This document shows, one piece after another, positions 27,301 through 42,200 of a DNA stretch of 64,000 nt (position 1 is its first letter; each line of letters begins with the position of its first letter). The notes beneath the pieces were generated by a model. It was not told the origin of the DNA. It saw only the letters and a list, made by a program, of their open reading frames with translations, and ran no database searches. Source of the stretch: Solea solea (Eukaryota; Chordata; Actinopteri; Pleuronectiformes; Soleidae); assembly GCF_958295425.1 (NCBI RefSeq), contig NC_081142.1, positions 13,791,821 to 13,855,820 on the forward strand, given 5' to 3'. Both the position numbers and the translations under genes were made by a program.

Positions 27301-30300
27301 CCATTCTCACATCTTTACTCGTCTCGTTTATGTATTTTACTGTTCAACTAATTCAGCTGTTCAATATTTTTTTTTTTTTTAGAATGTTCTTTCACATCTT
27401 GGCCTTTCTGTCTCATGGACATTTCTTTGTGTCAATCTTGTTAACAGTTGTGGCACACACAGAGGAATGACAAGCTTAAATGGAACCTAAGATCTATTGA
27501 CGAGTATATTCGTGAGAAATGAGTGCGTTCTCTTTTCCCAGACTGCCTGTGAGTGACACACATTACTAATCTCAGTAGTTTGGGATCAACCCAGAGTAGT
27601 TAAGACACTAAGAGGACACATGGACTTGCATTTTTAGCTTCCTTCCAGCCTACTTCCAGGAGTGGCCTTGCAGTGTAAAGCATTCATAAATTCTTGTGAA
27701 TCTCAGCGGAGCGATGGGATCCTGTTAAAAGCATTTTACTATAACAATTTGGCTTGTTAATTTTTTTTGTTTTTTATATATATATATTACGCAATTGATA
27801 TCTGAAGTGCATTATAATTTAATGGTTGACTTCAATGTGGTTTACACAGCTTTTGAGTGGTCACTGAAGTACATCGACATCTATGAAACTACATCTATAC
27901 AAAAACAATAATGCACTTAAGTTTAAGTTCTATAAAAATTCATGTACCGTCTTCATCAGTACGACAGATCAGGGGCTCGCTCTCAGGGCCTGTCCCAATC
28001 ACTGTGAAAGCGGACACGGTGATCTTGTACTGGGTCCACTTCTCCAACCGCTGCAGCAGCACCTGCTCTTCAGTGGCAGGAACCGTCGGCTCCTCCACGG
28101 CTTCCATGTCATCACTGCCACTTTCTGATGGGCCCACAACCTGGTAGCGCACCCTATACCCCGCCAGGACACCGTTCTGACTCTTCAAAGGCGGGGGGCG
28201 CCAACTTACCAGCAGGGTGGTGGAGCTGGTGCTGCTGCACTTTATGTCTTGAGGGGGGGCTGAGGGCTCTGGTGAGGTGGAAAGGATAGGAAGGGGAGGG
28301 GGTCGAGGATGAGGAGGTCAGGGAAGGAAGGGTTGAAAAAACAAAAACAAAAACAAAAAAATAAAAAGATGGGAGAGATAAAGAAAATGATAAAAGAAAA
28401 TTCTAAACTCAAATAAAAACAAGAGTAATTCCAACAAAAAAATTGCAAAACAAATAAAAATCAAATTGTCAAGCAAATGTCAACAAAACTGTGTAAATGG
28501 ACACTGACTCAATCTTGTGTAATAATGAAACAAGATGGCCTGGTTTATGGTCTGGGTAAAGTGTTCAGTTATTGCTGCTACAGAGGAATTCAATTAAACA
28601 TGTTTCTGACTTTGTTTGGACAATTTTTGAAAGACAAAAGTCCTTTCCACTAGAAACAGTGTAAGTGTTGTCACTGAGAGGCTGCTGATGCGGTGTGGCA
28701 CCATGCAGACACGTGAAGATAACTTGCTCATGTCGTTCTAGTGAAAGCCTTTAGGTAATACCCTAAATCCAACATTATTTGTTACCTACAATCAATACTG
28801 CAGTGTTGTGCCATGTTGACAGAGATAAACCTATCCGTTGAAATATAACACTGTGAGCTGAGGTTTAAGTCGTTAACCAATCTGGCAATGGGGAAAACAT
28901 GGCGGTCCTAAGCACTAAACCCCTAATTTTCCCCATCAATGTCTCTGCAATTATTGCCATCCTTAGCTTTTTTGTGTTGTTCTTTGTTTCTCACGTGTGC
29001 TTCCAAAACACATTAAAAGCTACACATCTGTGAACCTTCAAAACTAAACTCAATGCTTCTCACGTCTAAAGTATGTGCTAAGCTCCTGCAAGGAGCGATA
29101 AAACGCTTTCCCTTTTCATCCAGAGTTTGATATTATATGGACATTAATTATATTTCTATAATATTTCTATATATTGCTACAAAGCCCGTTCATTATTACG
29201 TTTTTGTCTGAGATGTACGGCAAAAAAAGGTTGACAAAATTAAACAAAAAGCGTGCTATCCAAAGCAACTTAGGAAAAGAACTCAAATGAAACCCATGGA
29301 AAGGGCAGCATGATCTCATTCCAAAAGACACTTTCAAAGAAAGTTATGAGGGAGGGTGTACTAGGGAAATGAATTTCTCTGTAACCCATGTGACTTGAAA
29401 TAAAAGAAAGAACCACTACATCAGTCTTGGTTCAAAAAAACACAACACATGAGTAAAAATGAAAAAAAAACAAACACAACACTTAGCAAAAACTGAAAAT
29501 ATGAACATACGACAGAAAATAATAAATAATAAAAAAAAACACAACTGAATAACAAACAAAAAACAAAATCACAAGTATTTTCTGCATCATACGTACCTTG
29601 CTCCCATATATATCACATTTGTAAGACTTTCTTACCACCGGCACCTGACTACAGAGTGTACAGAGTGAACTGCAACACTTTTCCTCCCAGAAATCATGCC
29701 AGAAATGATGACATCCCATTTGTAATTATTAAGTCAATGACTGTTAATATTACCAATTTAGATCACTATGAGTTTTGGACCCATGTAAATGGTTATTGGG
29801 AGGGGAAAGAGTTGGCTCTGTGCTGTAGCCAGGGCTGTATAATACTCATGTGTCTTTTGGCCGGAGGGTCCACAAGGTTGTGAGAGGGTGAAGCTAGACG
29901 GGCGAAAAATTGCTCCCAATTTATGATATTCTTTTGCACTTGGCCACATACACAAAGATCTCCCCTTGGTAACAATATGAATCCCATTTCATAACTCTCA
30001 TAGCCCTGTGCCTGTGTGTCTTCATAAAACTATCATTTCCATAATACACACATGAATAAAGTGAAGGCAAGATGGGAAACCTGTATTTCTGAATTCATAA
30101 AACTGTAATCTACTGTTCTGAGAGAAGTCTCACTTTGGCTAGAGCACCTTTAAAGAAAAACAACCCCAACAACAGGAGTTTTGACTATCAGAGAAGCCTC
30201 CTTTCAGTAAAGACAGAATGTTCCAGGACACAACAAATAGGACAAAACCTCTGCCACAGTTTCCAAACCCTTCTCTGTGTCCAATGGGCTTATTTACTTA

Positions 30301-33300
30301 TGGTCTTACTGAATTTCCTTTCAGCCTTTCAGCTTCTTTCCTCCGCTCCTATTGTATCTGCAAACTCTCGATGTCAACAGTGAACGCTCAACACTCGGTT
30401 CTCAATCTTTGCCGTGCCGGAAAAGGACAGTGGATCTGACAGGGGCCGGACTATCACAGTGCACAGGCATCCTCGTGCCTGATAACAGTTCAAGACTGGA
30501 TGAGGCACAGCTTTTATAATGAGCACATCCCATGAAGGCCAGTGCTAGGATTATGGACACTAGAACTATGCAACCACAAAAGAGGAAATTCAGCTAACGC
30601 TTCACTTGAGGGTCTTTAGAAGCCTCTCTGAAAGAGTTCTCGAAATGCTTTTTGACAAATAATTAGTCATGTCTTCATTGGTATCCTTCTCTCCGGCTTT
30701 AAAGTCAGTTGTGATATGACTGGGAGCGCTGAGAACAAAGACTGCGATGTCACTCTTTTGTGAATACACATTACACACGTTATACACACAGTTAAGCTAT
30801 ACAGGTCATTCCTCAATGCCTGTTGTCAACTCTTGAAATGACACGGCGCCAATGCTTCTGCATCTGACCCGAACGTAAGCACGTGTCATGATTCGAAATG
30901 TATTTTCCATCAGTGGCCTCCAATGACGGGATGTTCGCATTTGTAGATCATTATGGAATTAATCCCGATGGCATGCTGTGGCTCACACAAACACACCAAT
31001 ATATCTAAAAACCTCCCGCAATTACAGAAAGTGGGGGGGCTAAACGGCTTGTTTGGCTAAATACAGAGGATTCAGAATCTGCCACTTTAATTTGAGAGAT
31101 AGCACTTGACTGATCACGGGCAGCTTCTAGGTATAATCTAAACGTGTAACAAAGCCTGACAATCCAGGGGCCTTGGCTCACAGCTCATCTCAAAGCATGA
31201 AATTCATTCTGATGCTATGAAATGGGATTCTTATCTTCCACTCTGGGGGCTTGTGGTCCCCTAAACACCCACTCCCACCGTCCGTCTCTGGTCCTGTTAC
31301 CATGGCCTGAAACTGGGTAACAGTTAAGAGAAATGCAGAGCAGCCCTCTCGCATTGTGGACACACTCCGGCCTCGTCTGAAAGATCTCACAGTAACGGTC
31401 TCTCAACCTGATCTGACTGTGGCAGCATACCCCAAGAGGCTTTGCTTCTAAATGAGGGCCACTCTTGCTAGTAATATCTATTTCAGCTTGATGTAAAACC
31501 GACTAAGAAAGCCCAATAAAATAATTCTGATTTTTTTTTTTTTTTTTTTTTCAAATATAACATTTTTAGAACGATTTATTTATTTTTTTTTCTTAAATGG
31601 CTTTCCACAAGCTCTTGACAGAATGGTCCTCATGACAATAGCCCCTGGTACTGCTGCTTGGACTGAGCACAAACTTCGACAATCGGCAAACATTTTGTAC
31701 CACATGTAATGGACAACAAAGCAAACAGGTAAATCACATTGTCTGTCTTCCTTTTTCACTCAATGGCAAAGGGTTTCAGTCTACTGTCATGTATGATACA
31801 GCTGATACAACAGAACCACAAATTGAGCTCCTGCACATCAGAAAATTTGTAATGTGTGCCTTTTTTTTTGTTGTTTTTTTTTCTGGTCCTAGTCAGATAC
31901 GGTTGAGTAAAATTGCACTGATTATTTTACGCAGGCTATGTGGGTCACAGAGCTCTTTAGTGACTCGGGTGCTCAAATATGTTTCTATGGCTGAACCGCA
32001 TGAGCAGCCAAACAACAAACATGTCAGCTTAATATGAAACCGTATCGTGGATAAAGACTGTTTATTCAGTGTATCCAGTTCTCTCTTGGTGTTTCCAAAT
32101 AATTAAGGATGTGCCCGACAGGTCTGGACAGAAAATGGTGCCAGCAGACTGGATCCCTGAACCACACATTCACTTACCTTAGAGCATCCAAAAGATCAAG
32201 TAATTTATTGTTTTGGTGTTGTCAGGAAATCGTTTGTGCTGGACTGACTAGTTTATGACTTCTTTGACCTGAGTAGTGAGAACCCAAATGTTATAGCTCA
32301 CATCTACTTGAGCGGGGACTCTTAATAAAAAAAAAACACTGGCTGAAACCCCCATACAAATAAAATGAACAAAGTAAGTATTAAATTGACAGCCCGAGAA
32401 TATTTGATATTCTTGTCATGGAAGACTGCACTTACAGTGAATATTTACAAAGTTTGTTGCCGCTTTGAACATAAATTGATGATTATTTCCAATGAAGTAG
32501 TATCAATTTTCTACGGTGGGCAAATGGATACATTATAAACCCGAGTTTATTCATTTTGTCCATTTTAATTATATGGATGAGGCAGTTCAAAGGAAGAGTC
32601 CCTCATCTCAAGTAGAGACATGAGAAATGCTATCAGTCAAACTCAGTTATTCTCCCCCATGCTTGCTCAATAGGAAAGAGTATGTCAATGCTATCAGCAT
32701 GTGATGCTCTGCCTGCTGTGTTCGAGTTGCTTGTGGGTGTGTTGCGCTTGGGTTCAATAAAAAACCCAACTCAAAATGAAAATAGCAAGTCTGGAGTGAT
32801 GTCAAACCAATATTATTTCAGATAACCCTGAAAGTAATATAAATAATGATAACAAAAAAAAAAAGAAAGAAAATATCTGAATTCTAACTTTTATAAAAAC
32901 TCAAAATAACAGGAGGAGGACAAAAAGTGAGCAAAGAGATGACAAGCCATTCCAAGGAGGAGAGCTGCTGTTCCATTGCACAAGGGAACGAGGGGTAAAG
33001 AGAGGAACAGAGCTGGAACAGGGTGATGAGAGAGAAAGTAAGGAGTGTATCCAATCCATTCAGCTTGTGGTTTTCCAGTTAAGAACAAATGCAAACAAAA
33101 CAGAAGTCGTCACAAACACACATCGACAGGTGAAGATGTGCACACACACTTGAGAGACGCCAAGACAGAGATGGGGCTGGATGAACGTAAAGTACATTCA
33201 TGCCTGGACTGATCAAAGATCAACAGTGCAGTGACAGGTTCTCAACAGCACCCCAGTGGGCCGGAGTGAGTGTTGCATGCAAACTGGCGCTCCCCTCAGT

Positions 33301-36300
33301 GACTCTGCACTGTCAGTGTAGCTCTGCTGCTGAGTGGTAACAAAAAAAGAACAGTGAAGTGGTTGTTCCAATGCCCCCACAGCCCAGATGTGGGGGGTAC
33401 AGCCAACAAGTTGCACTGGTAGAAACAGAAAATGTGTTTAGAGAAGCCCACTCCCACCACCATGGCTCTCCTATGTCCCAGTAAAATGTACAACGAATGC
33501 ATACCCTGGAATGTCTAGTAAAAGACGAGCAGTTAATTACAAATAATGAAACAGTTTAATCGTGAATGCATATATGTATTTAGTTTTTTTCCTCTGTGAT
33601 TTTATTAATTCTGCATTATCGAGATCCACAGTGGTCCACCCGTAATCCCACAAATCCAGCTTAATTGTCCAGGTTCTTTACCATTACTGTATTAAATGTC
33701 AACGCACAACATCTGTGTTCGTCTCTGTCTGCCGTGTTAACCCATAACACATGAATTTCATATCATGCCATCACAACACTCCCCCGTATAAGAGTATATA
33801 TATATGTGAGTGTATTGTCTCTCTCTACAGGATGTACTACTGTGTGCTATGATATCACTCCTGTTTATTTTTAGCAGGCTGTTTTAAATAATTTAGTTGT
33901 GCTCCTGCTATCCTTGAAAGAAAAATAATCAGTGCAGACCAGATGTACAGGAAGAAAATCCAGATGATGGTGTTTTTCTCTCCTGCATGAATTAATCTCA
34001 GTATTCCCCATTCCCATTTTGAATACCGTTCATATGAGAGCCTTGGTGGTCTTAAGAGGAGAACCGACATTTTTTGTGTCTCAGTCATGTGGAGGAAAGT
34101 GCACTTGCTGTTGACAAAGGAAAAGCAAATATGGACAGAAGTGAAACGGAAATAAAGAATCTGCCAAAAATCCTTAAGTCTACAGACTTGATTTGTTTGA
34201 CGATGCTGGGTACACTCAAGTATTTGGTACAAGAGCTAAATTAGAAGATGAGATAGAATGAAAAGATTGTGAGATCCCACCCCACCCCCCCCAAAAAAAC
34301 AGTTCACACTGTAAATACCACTTTACCTGAGGTACAAGATATCATCGTCACATCGCTGTAACATAGTTAACAAATATATGGACAAATGATCAACTATTAA
34401 ACCACGTGTTTCAGTAAGAATTAAACACTGCATCGAGTAAAGAGAGTTAGTTATGTAGTTCATGTTTCCGAATCAGCTTTGAACCCCGGATTATGCCCAA
34501 AAACAGAGGCACAGTTCAAAGATGATGATGCAGTAGAGAACTCACATTGGACATAAATACAGCCTCTTAAGAATTCACTCAAAAGGCACAACGTCATTTC
34601 ACTGCTTTCCTGGGGAGAATCTCTTTGTTAGCCTACCCACTAGTAAAACATGAGAGATGACTCAATAGAAGGGTTACATACTGGCTTGCAAGGTCTTCTG
34701 GGATATGTCATTTGTGAAGGCTCCGATGCCTTTGTTTGAAATAGCTGCCAGGGAGAAGTGGTACTCAGTGTTTGGGCGGAGCCCTTCCACAACATATGAG
34801 GACGTGGGTCCAAACGTTTTCTTCATCTGTTGTTGGACACAGAAAAAGGTTACGGGCAAGTCTGATATAAAACACTTGCACATAAAGTAAATGTGTTGGT
34901 TTATTTGGACATGATATACAACTCGTAAGATTTTTTTTTTTTTTTTTTTAAGAAAGAAACTTCTTACTTGGGTGCCAAAACTGCCTTCTGAGTAGCGAAG
35001 TTCATAACTTATTATTCCTTCCTTTTCATAGGCAGGTTCCCAGGTCAGTTCAATGCTGGTGTCAGACACAGCGCCTGAGCGGAATTTGGATGGTTGGCCT
35101 GGAACTGAAAAAAAAACACAGAAGATCTTGTTAAAGAGACGTTAACATACTCATCAATTACCAATAATAAAAATAATAATAATATTAATAACAAAAATAA
35201 TAATTTAAAAAATATTGGATAAAAGTGCATTTGTTATCTGCATACTAATGTGACCAGCATAATTTGCCATAAAATGATTAAAATGATATGGAACTAAACT
35301 GAAAAGAGTAGATGAAGTTAATCAATCAAGAACGATTTATGTCTCACGGAAAAGCAGGATACAACTGTGCTCGATTGTTGTGGGGTCTCTGATGTCAGGA
35401 AGAATCGTTGGCAGTATCCACATTCAGTTTCAAGTTTCAGAAAACACACTGTATATATACAAAGACTACAGCTGAACATGTCCTTCAATGGATGTAAAAT
35501 CCCTTTTCCTCGATACACATTTCTTTTGTATGAAGACTCATTTAACAAGTTGGTATCAATAATTTAAACATTGGGTTGTCCATTGTGTCCACGTCATACA
35601 CAACTGCCAAACATGAAAAAGGGACATTTCAAAGACAGCAGTTATCAAGTTGACACAAACAGTTTTTCTATCCTCACCTCCGAGCAGTACTTTCACATGG
35701 ATGGGCTCCGAGAAGGGTCCGTCTCCTACAGAGGTGAATGCTAGGACTTTGATTGTGTATGTCTCCTGGGGAACAAGACTCTGGATCGTAGTGATGATGC
35801 TGTCCTGGACATTATGGATCTGCCAGAGGCTCATGGGCTGGGAGTCATCCATGGTGTAATAAACCCGGTATCCCTTGATCTGCCCGTTGGGCTCCTCTGG
35901 CTCTTCCCAGCGCACCATCATGGTGTTTGGGGAAATAATCTGAGCTTGAATGTTCCGTGGCGGACTAGCTGGGGCTTGTTCTCCAGTCCGAGTTTCTACT
36001 GGCTCACTGGGAGGACCCTGGCCAATCGTGTTGACGGCTGAGACCCGAATTTCATACTCTGTGTTGGGGTAAAGGCCGCCAATGCTGTAGCGTGTAGTGG
36101 TGATGTCATCCACTGTCTCATACTTGCTGTCTGGAGACTTTGCCCTGTACTGGATGATATAGTAAGTCACTGGGTCAGGGTTGCCCGAGTCCCAGGTAAT
36201 GGTCACGCTGGTGGCAGTGGTTTCAGTAACCACGGGAGTGCCTGGTGGCTTGGGGAGAGCTGTTAAGGTGATGGGACAAGAAGGAGGAAATCATTTATGA

Positions 36301-38609
36301 TGACAGTGACAGAGAGCAATATCATCACCGTACATATTCAATATTTTAAATGCAACGTTCTGTATAATTCAAACATGAGACGATCTTCTTCATAAGAACT
36401 CTTTTTAAACACCGGTATCTCTTACATTTGACAGTGATCTGCGCCACGGATTCAATGATGCCAAGGCTGCTCATGGCAACGCAGGTGTAGTTGGCTGACT
36501 CACGAACACTACTCAGTTCGAGAACATTCCTGCCCACTGGCATCTCATCCTCTGGTGTCAAGTCCTCCGAGTTCAGCATCCACTTGACGTAAGGCATGGG
36601 CGACCCCACTGCAACACACGTTATGTTCACACTGCCACCAGGCATAATTTCCTGACTCGTTGGTGGAATGGAGAAACGAGGAGGCACCCGCCGGACTGGG
36701 AGAAGGCATGAAGAAGGGGAGAGGATGACAAAAGAGGGCAAGGGAGTCAAAAAAAAGAGAAAGGGAGAGGTAACAAGAGAGGCCGATGAAAATGGACCCT
36801 TCTCAAGAAAGTACTCCACACAAAAAAGGTTCAACATGTGAACGCAAACACAAAATAAAATAAGTAGACTTTTAAATAAAAATATACAAATAATGAGAAG
36901 GAACTAAACTAACAGAACTGCTTCAACAACAATATAGATTAACAATAAAGCAACGATTCATAGCAACAAGGTTCCATTGACCAATATTTGACCCATCACA
37001 GCACAATTAGAAACACAAAAATCTATTACGAGTTTCTCATCTTTGGAGCTGAACTGCTGACGTAAATGCAATTGTGGCATAATCTTATCACCAACTACAA
37101 AAGAGTGCCGTAAAGGTTGTGTGATAATGCTATCACATGAGGTCAAGACAGCAACCTGGAACTTCCTGTCCTCTCCAGCACGAGTGCCAAACAGGAAGTA
37201 GGCCATTGCAGGCTTCTCCCATAGCACAGGAAGTGTAGGGTTACGGCGCAATTGACCATCTCGACAAAGTCTCTAAACACCTTCTAGTGCAAGGCTGCAT
37301 TTGACACCTGTCTTTACTTCCTATATATCTTAAAGATGAGAAACTTTAATCAGATTTTTGTGGTTTAGGGTAGATCCACTGGACAAAGCCTTATTAAGAT
37401 CTGACACGGTTCCATTGATAGATGCAGCTATCAGTTTCACAGACAGCATGCATAAATAGACCGAGGTAAATTAAGAAGTAAATGATAACAAAATCAGATA
37501 TAAGAATTGAGATAAAAATGCATAGAGGAATATAACTGAAGGGTCGCTAGCATGCCCAGACAAAAGACGATTGGAGAGGAGAGAAGAAATACAAGATAGA
37601 GGATAAGGCATCTGAGGAAAGGATAGAAAGAAAGGGACCAGAGAAGCACAGAGTGACAGAGGAAGAAAAAGAGAAGGGAAGGTTGGAGGAGGATAAAGGG
37701 GGGGTAACCCTCTTCAATGCCGTGTAAACTTTTGTTTTTCTTCAGCTAATGTGACAAAATGTGATGGTGGCACATTGTCACATCGCAGTCCCAGTTAACA
37801 CAAAATAAGTACGGAGGAACAAGGAATGTGCCTACAAATACACAGAGAAAGAACTACGGTTGTAACTGGAGAGTCTATTATCACAGTGTGTTGGAGTCAA
37901 GGAACAGAACTGGGTAAAAGGAAGGTAGAAATTCAAGAAACTAAGAAAAAAGAGAGAGGGGAAAGAGAGAAATAGATGAATAAGGGCAAAATGACGGCTT
38001 AGAGTGGTAGATAGGGAGGACCTCATATGGATAGGAGTTGAAATTTAAGTGGAAGGAGGTTGATAATGAGTCCGACACGCGAGGGCGTGAAAAGGCACGA
38101 TGTAGTTGTGTGTGTGTGTGTGTGTTTGTGTTTGTATGTGTATATACACAGTACAGATGTATATCTATATAGAGCTTTTATGTGCGTTGGTATCGACACA
38201 GGCGCGCATGTGTACAGTATGCAAGAGTATGAGTTTGCAAAAACACTGTATGTTCATGAGAGGCATCCCAGCAAGCACTTGACAGATAATGACATGCAAG
38301 AGGTGGCCACGTTCAACTCTAATATGAGCACAAAAACATTCCTATATGACACAGATGTTTCCTTGCCTATGTACAACTAAGATAAGTGACTCTAGTGCTT
38401 ATTTAGAAATCCTCGGCCCAAATGACTCTTTTTATACCGTGATATTTAGATACGATCTTGTATCCCGCAACAGAACAGCCACCGTTTAGGTACGTTTATT
38501 AGAAGATATTAAGACGGTTTAAAGTACTCTTGAAATACTTAAGCTGTGGACATCTACATGTTCAAATGTTCAATACCGAAGCAGATCACGTCATATATAC
38601 ATATATACG

Positions 38610-38641
<32 letters not shown>

Positions 38642-39211
38642 CATAAATATATCAGATATCGAGATATATCGAGATATATCAAGATATATCAGTATCAAAA
38701 TGTTTGTTGGGATGCACAGAAGGTCAAAGAGAGAGAAGGAAAGACATACGGATGTAGAAGTAAACCATCATAGACTAAATGGAAGAGATGACTCAGAGAC
38801 AGACAGAAAGACAAGACCGGAAAGACAGGGATGAGAGACAAGACACAAGGCAGAACAAAACAGACTCGAGCCGCAAGACCGCAAACAAGAAGACAGACAG
38901 AGGGAGACAAGCAGACAGACAGTGACGGATGGGTACAGACATACTGTACAGTACGCGGGGGGGGTTTGGGGAGCAAGGGAAGGAGGAGCAGGAGGAGGAG
39001 GAGGGCATAAGTGGGGGATAGAATAAGTAGACTGTGGTTTTAAATTCAAACAAAACAAATAAATGAAACATGACTCAAAGTGGATTTGGAGGTCTCACAC
39101 ACTGGGGCTTCAAATCAAGAATCAACTTCACGCCCCCTCCTCCCCAACTTAAACTCCTCAGAACACCTCAGTGCAAATGCATCTTGGGAAGTCTTGGGTT
39201 GGGTGGATGTG

Positions 39212-39245
<34 letters not shown>

Positions 39246-42200
39246 TGGTGGTGGTGGTGGTGGTGGTGGGGGGGGCTGGATGAGTAGGAACTGAGAGGGA
39301 GATTCAGAAGAAGAGACTGAGGGACATGAAGGATAGGTAGCATTCCAAAATACACCGTGTCGATCCAAATGGGATTCATACGATCGCTGCATGGGACAGT
39401 CTGAAAGACAAATGTCACCTACACACACTTTGAGGGATTTACACGAGAACTGACTTGTACTTGACTGACACGGGTCACATGTACTTAAGGGCAAAGCTTT
39501 CCAGTACATAAAAACAGCCGTTTTAACAGCCGTTTTGTATGCAGTCAGAGAAAACCCTGCGATGTGCTTTATTTACAATGAGATCACAAAATCCCCAGTT
39601 ATAATTATAGTTGAAATAAAACCCAGATGGAAATTTGAAAGTAAACTTGGGCTTGTGATTTGTTCTCCTCTGAACTACTCTGCGTTCTCTCAGTCCTCTA
39701 ATTTGCTGTTAATGTCAGTTATGTTACTACCTTGGGCAAGAGGTGACCTAACCTTGTAAAGAAAAAGTTCACTCCTGTCATCTGAAGAAAGTAATCCCTT
39801 TTTTTTTAAAAGAAAATGTCACATTTCCAAAGATAGTGACAAAAAAAACACCCAGTTACACCCAGATATGGCTCAGGAAGAAAAAAATAATTAGAATAAT
39901 TTGTTCTAGCCTGGCCTTACTAAGAAAAAGTGTCTGAAACAACGGAGACAGATCTCATTATGGTTGAGATATCACATTATTCTGCCCTGAGAGTTATTAT
40001 TGCATAATCCGGATGTCCAAATAGGAGATAATTACAAAAACATGTTGAACTGGAGAAAAAAAAAAAAGGGAAAAGCCCATCATTTAGGGAGAGAGAAAAA
40101 AAATCTGCAGTCTAATTTATCAAAAAATATTAAACTTACTGAACAACAAAGGTGAAAGGGCAGCCCATTCCTCACACAGACATGCATGGGTGTGGCTATG
40201 GCATGAGTGACATATATAGGTGCACCCCCATCCACTTGGGCACACACCAGAGAACCAATACAATCCAAAAAAAAGTCACCCAAACCCATCCAGGCATGCC
40301 ATTCATTCCCAAATATAGCAATGTTCCAGACACACACGCACAAAAAAAAAATAAGAAGAAAAATGAAAACCGGACAAATCCACAAAAAGAACTAAGTCCA
40401 AACAGCATAGACAGTACCAGAGTGCAGCTGTGTTCAACAAAGAGGTATGCATCAATACTATTAGATGTTTTTTAGCTATGGTTTGTCTCTGTCTGAATTT
40501 TGCCTCAAATCGAAAAGAATGGTTAAAACTGGATACGTTTATATATTTTTTTTTTATTTATTATTTTTAGGGGAAACGTTCAATCAAAGTGTGTCTGATG
40601 CTGCTCTTCTCTCCCTGGGGCTCAGGTCGGCCAATGGACCGGGAGCTGTAGTGGCTGAGTGAATGAGGTTTCCCCACAGGAAGATCTCTCTCTTCACCTT
40701 TTGAGTAACTACACAGTAAGAGCAACATGGGCAATAAAAAGGTCGGCCACATGCCAAATACAGGCCGCATATCACTAAGCCAAAAAGCCACGGGAGGAGT
40801 CTACCTGTAGTTATTTTTCACAAGGTCAGGAGTTCAAGGTCACGTGATACTACAGCACTTTACACTATATCATGAGAGATTAAATAAGAATCGATTCGGG
40901 GGGGGGGGGGGCAAAATGTGAACTAAATGTCAGTGTCACGTGCAAAATAAGTCACCGCAGTACCATTAACTAGACACAGGCCTGTATGATATGAGTGAAC
41001 GGAAACTATGTCATGTCAATGGTCCAGTAAGATGTCACAAAATGTATTTGTGTACATGCAGTACATTATATGTGTGGTACCCTCTCCTACCCTGCCTTTA
41101 AAATGTAGTGCCAGGGAAAGAAAAAAATAAAGAATCCCAATTGCATGGACAGGCTCCTCATTCACAGAGACCAGGAGCCCAGCCGGCCCATTTGGAATTG
41201 AGAGAAAATAAAACATGTACCTTTCATTGGAACTACTAACAACATATACTCTTGTTTCAAGCCCCAATGTGGAGAGAAAGACAAGACGCCTCACAATGGA
41301 CGAGGGTGAAAAGCAGTCGAGAGAGAACGCCAGAGTACTGCACTAACTCTAGTAGTGGGTGGTGTTGTAGAGGGATTTGTGCCAAAAAACAGAGGTCAGA
41401 AGGTGGACATTATCGGCCATTTTGGTGAGGCAGTGTTTGCTGCCCCAAAATGAAGGGGGAAGCCAAAATAATGTGCAGCCTTTAGTGTCACCTTGAAGCT
41501 GAGATTACACCCTCTTGCCGCCTGAGGACACAGGCGCAGTAAGAAGATCCTTTAGACACACTTGCTGGGTGAGGCCAATGGCATTTACATATAAGCTGTA
41601 GGGGTCGGCCTGCATTAACATACCTTGGCTGTGCAACTGTTAAACAGTCACTATGGGCGGCTCATCAGAATGGAAATTGTTACTTGAAGGGAAGTGACAG
41701 TGGTATCTAATATTAACAAGCAGTGAAATGACAGGATTTCAGTGTGGCCCTTTTTTTTTCCTGTTGTCTTACAAGCAGTCAAATCATACCGCAGGTATGT
41801 TTCGTCATTGTGCTCATGCTCTTCGTTGGATATTCTCAGGCGAGATTTAGGAGTGTAATCAGGGATTTGCATCAGAATGGGAGGTAATTAAGGCTTTTAT
41901 TTGTGTGTGTGAACAAGCGCAGTTCGGATTCAACGTCGCTTGAGAGGTGGCTATTAAGTTCAGGACTCCTTGAGACAAACATCTAATAGAGATGGCAGGG
42001 TTTTGTTTTGGCCAGTTAAAAAAAACACAAGGTGTAATCTAGCTTTCTTTCCCAACGTTACACACAAATGCATAGCAGGGCATGCATGCACATTCAAAAT
42101 CAGGCAGATTCCACCGTAGAAGGCCAAACATGCACATGCAAACATTACAGTCCAGTCTTCCTGCGTCTGTGTTATTCATAAGACTCCGAATTAGCTATAA

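Noticed and set aside
36958..37251. A 97-residue minus-strand open frame between Ig3 and meB
   Set aside because: No domain, splice-site or codon pattern supports it, and it does not match any part of the receptor. It is probably a chance frame.
38594..38690. CRISPR-like array
   Set aside because: The short direct repeats are adjacent units of a microsatellite with no spacers, in a vertebrate intron.
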